The translations under genes were made by a program, and so were the position numbers. Shown here piece by piece: positions 17,210-27,885 of a stretch of 64,000 nucleotides of DNA. Location of the stretch: assembly GCA_013696965.1 (NCBI GenBank), contig JACCXN010000004.1, forward strand, positions 28,709 to 92,708, given 5' to 3'. A model generated the notes under the pieces. That model searched no databases. It saw nothing but the letters and a program-made list of their open reading frames with translations, and was not told the origin of the DNA. How positions within the stretch are numbered: position 1 is the first letter of the stretch; every line of letters begins with the position of its first letter. This DNA is from Bacteroidota bacterium (lineage in GTDB: Bacteria > Bacteroidota > Bacteroidia > JACCXN01).

Positions 17210-18181
17210 ATGATTGTTCAACGTCCACGCAGAAATCGCAAATCCCAGGTAATCCGTGACATGGTTCAGGAAACAGAATTATCTGTAAAGGATTTTATCT
17301 ATCCTGTTTTTTTAACCCAGGGAAATAACAAATCCATTGAAATAAAATCAATGCCGGGAATTTCTAGGCTTTCTTTGGATTATTTGCTTAAAGAGTTGGA
17401 AATATGCATGAATAATGGAGTTAAATCCTTTGCGGTATTTCCTCAAATTGAAGAATCTCTGAAAGATAAATACGCAAAAGAAAGTTACCGCGAGGGAAGC
17501 CTGTATTTAAAAGCAATAGCTGAAATTAAAAAACAGTTTCCTGAAGCATGTTTGGTTTCGGATGTTGCAATGGATCCATACAGTTCCGATGGGCATGATG
17601 GAATTGTAGAAAATGGTGAAATAATTAATGATCTTACTTTGGAGGTTTTAGGCAAAATGGCCATTGCACAAGCTCGTGCAGGAGCTGATATTGTTGCTCC
17701 TTCCGATATGATGGACGGGCGTGTTGGATACCTGCGCAAGGCTTTAGACAGAGAAGGTTTCTTTAATGTATCTATAATGTCATATTCTGCCAAATATGCA
17801 AGCGCTTTTTACGGGCCTTTTCGTGATGCACTTGAATCTGCCCCTAAAGCAGGGGATAAAAAAACCTACCAAATGAACCCGGCAAATCAGCGAGAAGCTT
17901 TGATTGAAGCAGAACTTGATTTTGCTGAAGGCGCAGATATACTTATGGTTAAACCAGCACTTGCTTACCTTGATGTAATTAAATTGCTGAAAGATAATTT
18001 TGATTTGCCTATTGCAGCTTACAATGTTAGCGGTGAATATGCCATGATAAAAGCCGCAAGCCTAAATGGCTGGATTGATGGAGAAAAAGCAATGCTGGAA
18101 AGCCTTATATCTATAAAAAGGGCTGGTGCAAAAATTATTTTATCCTATTTTGCAAAGGAATATGCTTTATTGGGTCGATAG
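17210..18181 (+). CDS. hemB: Delta-aminolevulinate dehydratase (porphobilinogen synthase)
   Basis: Condenses two 5-aminolevulinate molecules to porphobilinogen. The Schiff-base lysines are Lys195 (SYSAKYASAFYGP) and Lys248 (ILMVKPALAYLD). The metal-site segment reads DVAMDPYSSDGHDG (119-131) without the three cysteines of zinc-dependent enzymes, so this is the magnesium/metal-independent type. Length is 323 residues with an ATG start, 10 bp after hemCD. Genes for GSA aminotransferase (hemL) and uroporphyrinogen decarboxylase (hemE) are not in the window, so the pathway is split. Confidence 0.96.
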   Translation: MIVQRPRRNRKSQVIRDMVQETELSVKDFIYPVFLTQGNNKSIEIKSMPGISRLSLDYLLKELEICMNNGVKSFAVFPQIEESLKDKYAKESYREGSLYLKAIAEIKKQFPEACLVSDVAMDPYSSDGHDGIVENGEIINDLTLEVLGKMAIAQARAGADIVAPSDMMDGRVGYLRKALDREGFFNVSIMSYSAKYASAFYGPFRDALESAPKAGDKKTYQMNPANQREALIEAELDFAEGADILMVKPALAYLDVIKLLKDNFDLPIAAYNVSGEYAMIKAASLNGWIDGEKAMLESLISIKRAGAKIILSYFAKEYALLGR

Positions 18182-18345
18182 TTAAATTATTCTTAGAATT
18201 TTAAAGAATAAAAGTTCTTTCCGCCAATAAATCCTGTATTCGTGCAACACAACAAGATCGTTTTTATTTTTCGTGCAAAATTTATCAAATTCTTCGCCTG
18301 TATGATTTATAACATAAAATAAAAAAACTGTAATTATTAAAAACA

Positions 18346-19800
18346 ATGCAGAAACAATTAAATATCGTTTTCGTCCTGTTAACTGCCACCGTGTTCCTGT
18401 TTTTACTGGTCCCTAATATTTATCAGGAAGGACTGTTTATGGATGGTTTGATATACAGTACCACCGGCTTGAACTTAGCCAACGGAATTGGGACTTTCTG
18501 GAATCTCACATTTACCAAAACGGTAATCAGTAATTTTGATGGGCATCCTCCACTTGCTATGTATTTTCAAAACATCTTTTTTAAACTCCTTGGAGAAAGC
18601 CATTCTGTAGAAAAAATTTATTCCTCTTTCACTGCGGTTATTACAGTATTATTACTAATTGTTACTTGGAATTTTTTTCAAAAGGAAAAACAAACAAACT
18701 CATTGTATTGGATTCCCATTTTGTTATGGATTACTATTCCCGTTTGTTTTTGGTCTTATCAAAACAATGTTTTGGAAAACACTATGGGCATTTTTACCCT
18801 GGCCGCTTGTTTATGTTCTCTTTATGCAATATATAAAACAGGTTATTTGAAGTATGCTCTATTATTCTTTGCCTCAGTTTTTATTGTTTTAGGATTTTTA
18901 AGCAAAGGATTCCCTGCATTTTTTCCTCTTGCTGTTTTTGGCCTTCATTTTATCGTTTATAAAAAAGAATCTATTGTTCAGGGAATTACCAGTACCGTTT
19001 TCACCCTCTTTACCTGTGCATTTATTCTCAGCTTGATTTTTTGGGATGAAACGGCAAGAAAATTTATTTTCCATTATCTGGATATTCAGGTAATGGAAAG
19101 CCTTAAAGGAAATCAGGTTGTTGATCCCAGGTCCTTTATTTTAATTCGACTGTTACGCGAATTGATGGCCCCCTTTCTTTTATTGGTAATACTATTCTTA
19201 TTTGCGTTTTTTAAACACAAAGCAAAAACCCTTTTCTCAGTATATTCCAAAGAGCAGATGAAAGATTCTTGGTTCCTTTTTTTAATCGGGTTATCCGCAT
19301 CATTGCCCATAATGATTTCACCAAAACAAATGGGTTATTATCTGCTTCCTGCACTACCGTTTTTTGTATTGGCAATATCAAATCTAATTGCCCCATTAAT
19401 GGTAAAGGTATGTGCTAAAAAAACAAGCATTCGCTTTTTCTATTCAAGCTATTTAGTCTTTTTTGCAGCATTAATTTCTATTTTTATTTATGCTCAAATT
19501 AATTCTGTAAATCCAACAAGGGATAAAGATCTGATAAATGATGTGAAAACAATTGGAAACTATTTAGAAAAGGATATTACAATTGGAATAAAAGAGTCAT
19601 TGCTTGTAAAATGGTCTCTTATTGCCTATTTACAGCGGTATTATTTTATCAATGTTGAAACTTTTGATAAGCACAAATATGTTGTTACCGAAAAAATTTC
19701 ACCTTTGGAAAACCCAAACTATGTATTGGTATTGGAGGCAAAAGGCTTTCTGTTGTATGTTAATCAAGGAATTGAAAACAAACAAGGTTCATTCAACTAA
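18346..19800 (+). CDS. GT-C glycosyltransferase (GT39/ArnT-like)
   Basis: A 484-residue polytopic membrane protein with about ten hydrophobic segments and a smaller soluble C-terminus (about 400-484). The first periplasmic loop carries GLFMDGLIY, in the place of the catalytic aspartate motif of dolichyl-phosphate-mannose or undecaprenyl-phosphate sugar transferases, and FDGHPPLAMY resembles their substrate loop. Such enzymes move a sugar from a lipid-phosphate carrier to lipid A, glycan or protein outside the inner membrane. Donor and acceptor are unknown. It is separated by 164 bp from hemB and converges on sucB. Confidence 0.82.
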   Translation: MQKQLNIVFVLLTATVFLFLLVPNIYQEGLFMDGLIYSTTGLNLANGIGTFWNLTFTKTVISNFDGHPPLAMYFQNIFFKLLGESHSVEKIYSSFTAVITVLLLIVTWNFFQKEKQTNSLYWIPILLWITIPVCFWSYQNNVLENTMGIFTLAACLCSLYAIYKTGYLKYALLFFASVFIVLGFLSKGFPAFFPLAVFGLHFIVYKKESIVQGITSTVFTLFTCAFILSLIFWDETARKFIFHYLDIQVMESLKGNQVVDPRSFILIRLLRELMAPFLLLVILFLFAFFKHKAKTLFSVYSKEQMKDSWFLFLIGLSASLPIMISPKQMGYYLLPALPFFVLAISNLIAPLMVKVCAKKTSIRFFYSSYLVFFAALISIFIYAQINSVNPTRDKDLINDVKTIGNYLEKDITIGIKESLLVKWSLIAYLQRYYFINVETFDKHKYVVTEKISPLENPNYVLVLEAKGFLLYVNQGIENKQGSFN

Positions 19801-19827
19801 TCTCGCTCAGGATATTTACCTAAACAT

Positions 19828-21078
19828 TTACAATCCCAATAAAACCTCAACAGGATCCTTGGCTCCAAAAAGTAATTTAGTAGGATTTTCAATCATTTCC
19901 TTCACTTTTACAAGGAAAGAAACAGATTCTTTTCCATCTATTATTCTATGGTCATAAGAAAGGGCAATGTACATCATTGGACGTATTACAACTTGTCCGT
20001 TTACCGCCATAGGGCGTTCAACTATATTGTGCATACCTAAAATAGCACTTTGAGGAGGGTTTATTATTGGAGTGGATAACAACGATCCAAATACTCCTCC
20101 ATTTGTTATTGTAAAAGTACCTCCTGTCATTTCATCCACAGAAATTTTTCCTTCCCTTGCTTTTTTAGCAAGCTCTCCAATTTTTCCTTCAATTTCTGCC
20201 AGAGACATTTGTTCAGCATTGCGTATTACAGGCACCATTAACCCTTTTGGGGCACTAACGGCAATACCGATATCGGCATAATTATGATATACTATTTCAT
20301 CTCCATCAATCATTGCATTAACAGTTGGAAATAAATTCAATGCCTCGGTAACTGCTTTGGTGAAAAAAGACATGAACCCAAGTCCTACTCCATGGGTTTC
20401 TTTGAATTTATCCTTGTATTTACCTCTAAGCGCCATTACATTGCTCATATCTACTTCATTAAAAGTAGTTAGCATTGCAGTTTCATTTTTAACGGCAACC
20501 AACCTTTGAGCTATCTTTTTACGCAGAGATGACATTTTCTGACTATCAACATCTCTTGTTCCACCCCAGCCACTTGCTGCTTCCTTGTTGAAACCTGCTG
20601 AAAGTGCCTTTAAAACATCTTCCTTTGTGATTCTTCCTGCCACACCTGATCCAGGGACTTTAGAAACCGGAATTCCATTTTCATCCATTAATTTTTTTGC
20701 AGCTACTGAAGGAAGTCCATTTGCATAGGATGATTTGCTAGAAGCAGAAACAGGTACAGCCTTTAGCTCTTCCTTTACAACTGGTTTAACCATTGCCTGA
20801 GCTGTTTCTTTTTTCTCTGCCTTTGGTTTACTTTCACCCTTTACAGCAGTATCAATTTTACACACAACATCTCCCACCTTTACGGTTTCCCCTGCCTTTA
20901 CCAATATTTTAAGTGCACCTGATTCCTCTGCATTTAAGGTTAATGTGGCTTTGTCAGAATCTACCTCACATATTTCTTCATCCTTTTCTACATAATCCCC
21001 GTCTGATTTTAGCCAGTTTGCTATTTCAACTTCAGTAATCGATTCTCCCGGGCTGGGAACTTTCATTTCTATAATCAT
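19828..21078 (-). CDS. sucB: Dihydrolipoyl succinyltransferase, 2-oxoglutarate dehydrogenase E2
   Basis: Transfers the succinyl group from lipoamide to CoA in the 2-oxoglutarate dehydrogenase complex. It has one lipoyl domain (1-77, lipoylated Lys43 in [11 protein letters not shown]), a linker rich in Lys/Ala/Pro, an E3-binding domain (about 118-160) and the catalytic acyltransferase domain with SYDHRIIDG (His377, Asp381). The 416-residue length is normal. It lies 45 bp downstream of sucA on the same strand; the E3 component (lpd) is elsewhere. An ATG start opens directly into the lipoyl domain. Confidence 0.96.
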   Translation of the reverse strand: MIIEMKVPSPGESITEVEIANWLKSDGDYVEKDEEICEVDSDKATLTLNAEESGALKILVKAGETVKVGDVVCKIDTAVKGESKPKAEKKETAQAMVKPVVKEELKAVPVSASSKSSYANGLPSVAAKKLMDENGIPVSKVPGSGVAGRITKEDVLKALSAGFNKEAASGWGGTRDVDSQKMSSLRKKIAQRLVAVKNETAMLTTFNEVDMSNVMALRGKYKDKFKETHGVGLGFMSFFTKAVTEALNLFPTVNAMIDGDEIVYHNYADIGIAVSAPKGLMVPVIRNAEQMSLAEIEGKIGELAKKAREGKISVDEMTGGTFTITNGGVFGSLLSTPIINPPQSAILGMHNIVERPMAVNGQVVIRPMMYIALSYDHRIIDGKESVSFLVKVKEMIENPTKLLFGAKDPVEVLLGL

Positions 21079-21123
21079 GTTTTCTATAATAAAATCTGTT
21101 TTTAAATCTATTATGATGTTTAA

Positions 21124-23862
21124 TTATTTTTCTATAAGTACATTTTCAAAAACCTGATCCACAATTGATTTTTGTTGTAAAAGGTGTGTTTTACTGTATC
21201 CTGTGGCTGGTGTTGAATTCTCAGGTCTTGAAACAACTTTTAATCCAGGGGTAAGTGGTCCGAATTTTCTTAAAATAAATGACCAGGCTCCCATGTTTTC
21301 CGGTTCTTCCTGAACCCAAAGCCATTCTTTTGCATTACTGTATTTTTGCAACACTCCTTTCAGTTGTTCAATTGGCAATGGATAAAGTTGTTCAAGCCTT
21401 ATCAATGCACAATTCGTGATTCCATCTTTTTCTTTTTGCTCAAGCAAATCATAAAAAATCTTTCCGCTGCAAAAAGCAATCTTTGTAATTACATCCGGGT
21501 TTGCCGTTTGATCATCAATTACCTCCAGGAATCCCCCTGAAGTAAAATCTTTTAATGAGGACACACACTTTGGGTATCTTAAAAGACTTTTGGGTGTAAA
21601 AACCACAAGAGGTTTTCTAAATGGCCTATGCAATTGCCTTCTTAAAAGATGGAAAAAATTTGCAGGAGTTGTACAATTTGTAATCTGCATATTGTTGTAT
21701 GCACACATTTGTAAAAAACGCTCTATCCTGGCACTTGAATGCTCTGGTCCCATTCCTTCATATCCGTGCGGAAGAAGCATCACCAGTCCATTCATCCTTC
21801 TCCATTTATATTCTGCACAACTTATAAATTGATCTATAATGATTTGTGCTCCATTGAAAAAATCTCCGAACTGAGCCTCCCAAATAGTCAGCGTATGCGG
21901 AGAGGCCATGGCATAACCAAATTCAAAACCAAGAACACCGTATTCCGAAAGAAGGGAATTGTAAATCTCTAATTTTGCCTGGGTTCCACTAAAATTATTC
22001 AAGGGAACGTATTCTTCTTCTGAATCCTCAATTTTAATTACTGCATGGCGGTGTGAAAACGTTCCCCTTTCAACATCCTGTCCGCTAAACCTTACTGCGC
22101 TTCCCTCGTTAAGTAAGGAGGCATAAGCCATTAACTCGCCCATTCCCCAGTCATAACTATCGTTCTTTATCATATCCATACGGTCTTTAAACAACTTTTT
22201 GGTTTTATTAAAGAAGTTTTTTCCTTCTGGAAGAGTTGCTATTTTCTTTGCAATTTCAAGAAAACTTTTTTCATCAACGGCTGTAACTGGAGATGAATTA
22301 AAATCTTCATTTGTGGCCATTTTCAATCCCTTCCAGGCACCATCCAGAAAGGAGCTTATCCTGGCTTTTTCTGTTTGTTTGGCCTCAGTTAGCATTTCCT
22401 GAAGCATATTTTTAAAGCTTTCTTCCATTTCTTTGGCAAGACCAGATTCAACAGAGCCCTGTTTTAAAAGCTTATTGTTATATAGTTCTCTTGGATTTGG
22501 GTGATTAGCAATTGCTTTATATAAAATAGGCTGAGTAAAGCGCGGTTCATCTCCTTCATTGTGCCCGTATTTACGGTAGCAAAGGATGTCCACAAAAACA
22601 TCACGTTGAAACTTCTGTCTAAATTCCATTGCCAATTGGCAAACATATACCAAAGCTTCAACATCATCACCATTTACATGGAAAACCGGAGAAAGTACTA
22701 CTTTAGCTACATCCGTGCAATAAGTGCTGGAGCGGGCATCATGATAATTGGTAGTAAATCCTACCTGGTTATTCACAACAATATGAATTGTCCCCCCGGT
22801 TTTATAGCCTTCTAGCTGTGACATTTGAATTACTTCATATACTATACCCTGACCTGCAATTGCAGCATCACCATGAATTATTATAGAGGCTGCTTTTGAA
22901 AAATCATTTTTGTGGAATGTATCTATTTTAGCCCTGGTTATACCTTCCACAACTGGCCCAACTGCTTCAAGATGGGATGGGTTGGGAGTTAAACTAAGGT
23001 GGATTTTTTTACCTTTATTGGTGAATTGATCACTTGAATAACCTAAATGGTATTTCACATCTCCGTCAAAAAGTGAATCTTCAGCTCCACGTCCTTCAAA
23101 TTCTGTAAATATATCTTTATAGGTCTTGTTTAAAATATTGGCCAAAACATTTAAACGGCCACGGTGAGACATTCCAATTACGAAATCATCGATTCCTAGT
23201 TCTGCTCCTTTTTCAACTACAGTATCAAGTGCAGGAATAAGGGTTTCTGCGCCCTCAAGAGAAAATCTTTTTTGACCAACAAATTTAGTATGAAGGAAAT
23301 TTTCAAAAACTACAGCCTGGTTAAGTTTATTTAAAATTGTTTTCTTTTCATCAATTCCAAAATCAGGTGTGTTTTTACAGCCCTCCATTTTGCTCTTAAG
23401 CCATTCGTGCATTTCCTGATTCCGAATGTACATAAATTCAACTCCTATTGACTGGCAATAGGTCTGTTCAAGGTGCGCTACAATGTCTTTTAATTTTGCA
23501 GGACCTATGCCTATTTGTGTTCCTGCCTGAAAAACTACTTCAAGATCTTTTGCCTCAAGGTCGAAATTTTCAATTGCAAGGCTTGGGGAATATTGCCTTC
23601 TTTCTCTTACAGGGTTTGTTTTGGTAAAAAGATGTCCTCTGGTTCTATAACCTGTAATAAGGTTAATCACATTAAATTCTTTCCTTACGTTTTCTGGCAC
23701 TTCCGAACCAGAAACCTCTGTATAATTTGCCTTAGCAAAATCAAAGCCTTCAAAAAATTTTTTCCAGGAAATATCTAATTCATCCGGATTGGTTTTAAAT
23801 TGTTTGTATAATTCATCTATAGATGAAACATCAGCATTGCTTAGATAGGAGTATTTATCCAT
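21124..23862 (-). CDS. sucA: 2-oxoglutarate dehydrogenase E1 component
   Basis: The thiamine-diphosphate decarboxylase of the 2-oxoglutarate dehydrogenase complex. Seen are the N-terminal targeting helix ending WKKFFEGFDFA, GYRTRGHLFT, GMSHRGRLNVLANI (230-243), the ThDP motif GDAAIAGQGIVYEV (331-344) through NNQVGFTT, YRKYGHNEGDEPRFTQP, and the C-terminal transketolase-like domain with MLLPHGYEGMGPEHSSAR. At 912 residues it is full length. A minus-strand TACTTTTG at 23892-23899 fits the -7 box of a promoter shortly upstream. It is co-transcribed with sucB. Confidence 0.97.
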   Translation of the reverse strand: MDKYSYLSNADVSSIDELYKQFKTNPDELDISWKKFFEGFDFAKANYTEVSGSEVPENVRKEFNVINLITGYRTRGHLFTKTNPVRERRQYSPSLAIENFDLEAKDLEVVFQAGTQIGIGPAKLKDIVAHLEQTYCQSIGVEFMYIRNQEMHEWLKSKMEGCKNTPDFGIDEKKTILNKLNQAVVFENFLHTKFVGQKRFSLEGAETLIPALDTVVEKGAELGIDDFVIGMSHRGRLNVLANILNKTYKDIFTEFEGRGAEDSLFDGDVKYHLGYSSDQFTNKGKKIHLSLTPNPSHLEAVGPVVEGITRAKIDTFHKNDFSKAASIIIHGDAAIAGQGIVYEVIQMSQLEGYKTGGTIHIVVNNQVGFTTNYHDARSSTYCTDVAKVVLSPVFHVNGDDVEALVYVCQLAMEFRQKFQRDVFVDILCYRKYGHNEGDEPRFTQPILYKAIANHPNPRELYNNKLLKQGSVESGLAKEMEESFKNMLQEMLTEAKQTEKARISSFLDGAWKGLKMATNEDFNSSPVTAVDEKSFLEIAKKIATLPEGKNFFNKTKKLFKDRMDMIKNDSYDWGMGELMAYASLLNEGSAVRFSGQDVERGTFSHRHAVIKIEDSEEEYVPLNNFSGTQAKLEIYNSLLSEYGVLGFEFGYAMASPHTLTIWEAQFGDFFNGAQIIIDQFISCAEYKWRRMNGLVMLLPHGYEGMGPEHSSARIERFLQMCAYNNMQITNCTTPANFFHLLRRQLHRPFRKPLVVFTPKSLLRYPKCVSSLKDFTSGGFLEVIDDQTANPDVITKIAFCSGKIFYDLLEQKEKDGITNCALIRLEQLYPLPIEQLKGVLQKYSNAKEWLWVQEEPENMGAWSFILRKFGPLTPGLKVVSRPENSTPATGYSKTHLLQQKSIVDQVFENVLIEK

Positions 23863-23956
23863 TTTACTGTTTAAATATTTTTTAGAACTAGCAAAAGTAC
23901 AATTTTTGTAAGATTCCAGTTAAAATATTAATTAAAAGAGACGAATTATATTGTTC

Positions 23957-24310
23957 TTAATGTTGCTTTTTATAAAAATTTCTGCTAATTGTTTTCTGTA
24001 ATTCCCGCTTTACAACTAGTACAGCCACTTCTTTAAGTAAATCCTTACCCGGTTTTTCAATCGCATTATTCAACATTTTTTCACTTATATCAATTTTATA
24101 CATGAGTGCCTGAAACAACTGATGTTTATTGTGGTAGAGGTTTTCCAAAACAGGACATAAGGCGTTAATCAATGTTTCAAAAGTTGGTTCATTTTGCTCG
24201 GCTATAATTTCCTGTTCACCAATTTGCATAAAACCCCTGTTTATTCCAGCTAAAGTTTGCTGAAGTATTTCCTTTTGATTTATATATTTTGAAATATCAG
24301 GTAATTCCAT
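23957..24310 (-). CDS. Conserved-type small helical protein, function unknown
   Basis: A 117-residue soluble protein that appears all-helical, with a mix of charged and hydrophobic residues, one cysteine (about residue 52, INALCPVLENL) and a basic C-terminus. No signal peptide or membrane segment. It lies 94 bp upstream of sucA on the same strand, so it could be expressed with the sucAB operon, although sucA appears to have its own -7 box between them. I recognise no family. Confidence 0.65.
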   Translation of the reverse strand: MELPDISKYINQKEILQQTLAGINRGFMQIGEQEIIAEQNEPTFETLINALCPVLENLYHNKHQLFQALMYKIDISEKMLNNAIEKPGKDLLKEVAVLVVKRELQKTISRNFYKKQH

Positions 24311-24443
24311 TTGCCTTGTTTGTATTGTGAAGGTACGAATTCAAAATTGACTGTATCATAAAAAGTCCTAGAATCATACTTCCTTTTTAAAAAAAACTCT
24401 ACCTTAGAAAAATAAATCGAAAAGCATAGTAAGAACACTTAAA

Positions 24444-25886
24444 ATGAGAAGTAAAATGGTAACTAAATTGGAGCAAAAGAGAGAACATAGTTTTTTTGGT
24501 GATGTAAGCAGATATTTTGACAATGCTGTAAAATTCCTTGACTATCCTAAAGGATTACTTGACCAGATAAAATGCTGCAACAGTGTTTATCAAATAAATT
24601 TCCCGTTAAAAGTAGGAAATGAAATTCAGGTAATCCAGGCATTCAGGGTAGAGCATAGTCATCATAAACAACCAACCAAGGGAGGAATACGATTTTCAGA
24701 AAACGTATCACAGGATGAAGTAATGGCCCTTGCGGCATTAATGACCTACAAATGTGCCATTGTAGATGTTCCTTTTGGGGGTGCTAAAGGAGGAATAAAA
24801 ATAAATCCACGGAAATATACAGAAGAACAACTCGAAAAAGTAACACGGAGGTATGCTTCTGAGCTAATTAAAAAGAATTTTATTGGTCCTGGCACCGATG
24901 TTCCTGCTCCTGATTACGGAACCGGAGAAAAGGAAATGTCATGGATTGTTGATACTTATACTGCTTTTTTTCCTGGCAACCTGGATGCAATGGCTTGTGT
25001 TACCGGCAAACCTATTAGCCAAGGAGGAATAGAGGGAAGAAAAGAAGCAACAGGCTTGGGGGTTTACTTTGGAATGCGCGAGGTTTGCAGTTTTAAGGAA
25101 GATATGGATAAACTTGGATTATCAACTGGAATTGAAAACAAAACCGTGGTTATTCAAGGACTTGGTAATGTTGGCTATCACGCGGCAAAGTTCTTTTATG
25201 AGGGTGGCGCCAAAATAATAGCAATTGCAGAATACGAAGGAGCAATTATGAATTCCGAAGGGTTAAATTATCAGGAAGTATTTGAGCACAGAAGAAAAAC
25301 AGGTTCACTATTAAATTTCCCTGGTGCTGTAAATATTGAAAAATCATCTGATGCACTTGAATTAGAATGCGATATTTTAATTCCTGCTGCACTTGAAAAC
25401 CAAGTACATCATAAAAATGCGGACCAAATTAAGGCTAAAATTATTGGAGAGGCAGCAAATGGTCCAATTACACCGGAGGCAGAAATAATACTCAATGCAA
25501 AAGGCGTATTAATTATTCCAGACATTTTCCTAAATGCTGGCGGGGTTACTGTTTCCTATTTCGAATGGCTTAAAAACCTTTCCCATGTTAGATTTGGAAG
25601 ACTAGGAAAAAGATTTGACGAGAATATGAATAACCAAATGCTGTCTGCCATTGAAACCATTACAGGAAAGCCTTTTACCGCCTTGCATCGCAAACAAATT
25701 GGAAGAGGAGCTGATGAACTTGATTTTGTATATTCAGGTTTGGAAGAGACCATGATAGAGGCATACAGGGATATAAGGACCGAATATAAAAACGGAAAAG
25801 GCATTCCTGATCTACGTACTGCTGCTTTTGTAGTTGCTATTAGAAAAATTGCCGGTTCTTATGAATCTCTTGGTATTTTCCCATGA
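24444..25886 (+). CDS. gdhA: Glutamate dehydrogenase (Glu/Leu/Phe/Val dehydrogenase family)
   Basis: Reversible oxidative deamination of glutamate to 2-oxoglutarate and ammonia. Conserved substrate and catalytic residues are Lys79 (TKGGIRFS), Lys103 ([17 protein letters not shown]) and the catalytic Lys115, plus Asp152 in [13 protein letters not shown]. The Rossmann motif is GLGNVG (238-243), and ANGPITPEA is typical of the family. At 480 residues it is slightly longer than the hexameric 410-450 residue enzymes. The cofactor cannot be assigned with confidence. Its last four bases overlap the start of the next gene (ATGA). Confidence 0.9.
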   Translation: MRSKMVTKLEQKREHSFFGDVSRYFDNAVKFLDYPKGLLDQIKCCNSVYQINFPLKVGNEIQVIQAFRVEHSHHKQPTKGGIRFSENVSQDEVMALAALMTYKCAIVDVPFGGAKGGIKINPRKYTEEQLEKVTRRYASELIKKNFIGPGTDVPAPDYGTGEKEMSWIVDTYTAFFPGNLDAMACVTGKPISQGGIEGRKEATGLGVYFGMREVCSFKEDMDKLGLSTGIENKTVVIQGLGNVGYHAAKFFYEGGAKIIAIAEYEGAIMNSEGLNYQEVFEHRRKTGSLLNFPGAVNIEKSSDALELECDILIPAALENQVHHKNADQIKAKIIGEAANGPITPEAEIILNAKGVLIIPDIFLNAGGVTVSYFEWLKNLSHVRFGRLGKRFDENMNNQMLSAIETITGKPFTALHRKQIGRGADELDFVYSGLEETMIEAYRDIRTEYKNGKGIPDLRTAAFVVAIRKIAGSYESLGIFP

Positions 25887-26803
25887 TTAACTCCACTGTT
25901 TCAACCGTTCTTATTACCGGAGGAACTGGTTTTATAGGATCCCAGCTTACAAAACTTTTACAAACAGAAGGTTTTCGTGTTACTCACCTAAGCAGGTCTG
26001 TAAGTGGAAAAGAAAAAGTGAAGACTTATGCCTGGGATATAGAGAATGGATATATTGAAAACGGAGCAGTGGAACAAGCTGATTATATTATACATCTTGC
26101 AGGAGCCAACATTGCCCAAAAGAGATGGACAAAAGAAAGAAAGAAAATAATTATTGACAGCAGGGTTAAATCTGCTGAACTTATCTACAACAAAGCCTCT
26201 AAATCCACAGGAAAATTAAATGCCTTTATTTCTGCCTCAGGTGTAGGTTATTATGGCACTATAACTTCAGAAAAAATATTTAATGAGGATGATTCTGCCG
26301 GTTCTGATTTTACAGCCTATACATGTAAATTGTGGGAAGAAGCAGCCCTTAGATTTTCAAATCTCGGTATTCGAACAGTTCGGGTAAGAACGGCAATTGT
26401 TTTTGGCACAAATGGTGGTGCTCTACAAAAATTAGCAAATCCTATTAACAATTTCCTGGGAGCTCCTTTAGGCTCGGGAAATCAATATTTCCCCTGGATA
26501 CACATTAACGATTTGTGCCGGATTTATTTAAAAGCAATTCAGGATCAAACAATGCAGGGAGTTTATAACGCTGCAGCTCCTTATCATGTAACCAATAAGG
26601 ATTTGACAAAAACTATTGCAAAAGTGCTTCACAAACCTCTAATTTTGCCCAATGTGCCCGCTATTGCCATAAAAATAGTAATGGGAGAATTGGGTGATGC
26701 CATTTTAAAAGGAAGCCGGATATCTTCTGAAAAAATCAGGAAAGCAGGTTTTCATTTTAATTTTCCCGATATAAAAATTGCCTTAGAGGATTGTTTGAAA
26801 TAA
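25883..26803 (+). CDS. TIGR01777-family NAD(P)-binding epimerase-like protein
   Basis: A 306-residue extended short-chain dehydrogenase-like protein with the nucleotide motif GGTGFIG (13-19), [13 protein letters not shown], the SASGVGYYG active-site segment, and [15 protein letters not shown]-terminal region corresponding to DUF1731 follows. The family (E. coli YfcH) is widespread, and its substrate is unknown. It overlaps the glutamate dehydrogenase gene by 4 bp and is surely co-translated with it; whether the functions are linked is not known. Confidence 0.9.
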   Translation: MINSTVSTVLITGGTGFIGSQLTKLLQTEGFRVTHLSRSVSGKEKVKTYAWDIENGYIENGAVEQADYIIHLAGANIAQKRWTKERKKIIIDSRVKSAELIYNKASKSTGKLNAFISASGVGYYGTITSEKIFNEDDSAGSDFTAYTCKLWEEAALRFSNLGIRTVRVRTAIVFGTNGGALQKLANPINNFLGAPLGSGNQYFPWIHINDLCRIYLKAIQDQTMQGVYNAAAPYHVTNKDLTKTIAKVLHKPLILPNVPAIAIKIVMGELGDAILKGSRISSEKIRKAGFHFNFPDIKIALEDCLK

Positions 26804-26896
26804 TGGCGTTTTTTCTAAAATAGGCAGACAATTTATTCAAAAACAAAAACAGCTCCCATTACTTTGGCTGGGTATTCAATAAAGTCTTTTAAACAG

Positions 26897-27877
26897 TTAA
26901 ATCTCTCTTGCCATTAGGCTTTCAGCCAAATTAAAAAGATGTTGTTTTTTGCTTTTATCTACTTTTACAGCCTCAAGATTGCTTATTGCTTTTTGAAAAT
27001 ACTTTTCCATTTCAAATTGTGCAGCTTCTTTAACCTTATATTTTTGAAAAACTTCTAATACCCAGGTAATCTTTTCCATTGAATTTGACGGAATGGTAGA
27101 AAATAAATATTTAAGCTGCTGCTTGTCCTTTTCATTTGCTTGTTCCAAAGCCTTCAAATAAAGGAAAGTTTTTTTATTTGCAATAATATCTCCGGCTATT
27201 TGTTTTCCGAATTTTTCGGGATCTCCGTATGAATCCAGAATATCATCCTGTAACTGAAAAGCAATACCGATGTTTTTTCCAAATTCCCAAAGTAGCAAAG
27301 CGTCTTGTTCAGGGGCATGAGCTACAATAGCGCCCATTTTTAAACTGGTTCCAAGTAAAACAGCCGTTTTTAATTCTATCATTTTAAGATACTCCTCAAT
27401 ATTTGCCTGACTGGTTTCATAATTCATATCCAGTTGTTGGCCTTCACAAACCTCAAGGGCAGTTTTGTTGAATACAGAAAGTAGTTGGTGCAATATTTCA
27501 GGCTTGTAATGCAACAATAGTTGGTAGGACTTAATCATCATAGCATCGCCTGCTAAAATGGCAACATTAACATTCCATTTCTTATGAACAGTTTCTTTTT
27601 TTCTTCTTATTGGAGCATTATCCATAATATCATCATGGATTAAAGTAAAATTATGCAAAACCTCAACAGCAATGGCAGCATTTATAGCCGATTCAACAGG
27701 TTTGTCAAATAAATCGCAGGCTAAAAGCACAAGGAGCGGCCGCATTCTTTTCCCACCTAATTTCAACATGTAGGAAAGAGGCTCATATAATTCACATGGA
27801 ATTCCATTCAAATTATTGGCATAAAAAACAATTCGCTCCTCTATTTCCAGCTGTAAATTTTGTATTGCCTGTGACAT
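26897..27877 (-). CDS. Short-chain polyprenyl diphosphate synthase
   Basis: An all-helical trans-prenyltransferase of 326 residues that adds isopentenyl units to allylic diphosphates. The first aspartate-rich motif is HDDIMD (81-86), without the two-residue insertion of bacterial FPP synthases; the second is DDILD (211-215), and GGKRMRP (41-47) binds IPP. Phe77, five residues before the first motif, limits chain length, so I favour GGPP or FPP rather than a long-chain product. It is the last gene of a three-gene operon, 8 bp after the epimerase gene. Isopentenyl isomerase (idi) is also in the window. Confidence 0.88.
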   Translation of the reverse strand: MSQAIQNLQLEIEERIVFYANNLNGIPCELYEPLSYMLKLGGKRMRPLLVLLACDLFDKPVESAINAAIAVEVLHNFTLIHDDIMDNAPIRRKKETVHKKWNVNVAILAGDAMMIKSYQLLLHYKPEILHQLLSVFNKTALEVCEGQQLDMNYETSQANIEEYLKMIELKTAVLLGTSLKMGAIVAHAPEQDALLLWEFGKNIGIAFQLQDDILDSYGDPEKFGKQIAGDIIANKKTFLYLKALEQANEKDKQQLKYLFSTIPSNSMEKITWVLEVFQKYKVKEAAQFEMEKYFQKAISNLEAVKVDKSKKQHLFNLAESLMAREI

Positions 27878-27885
27878 AGGAAATT

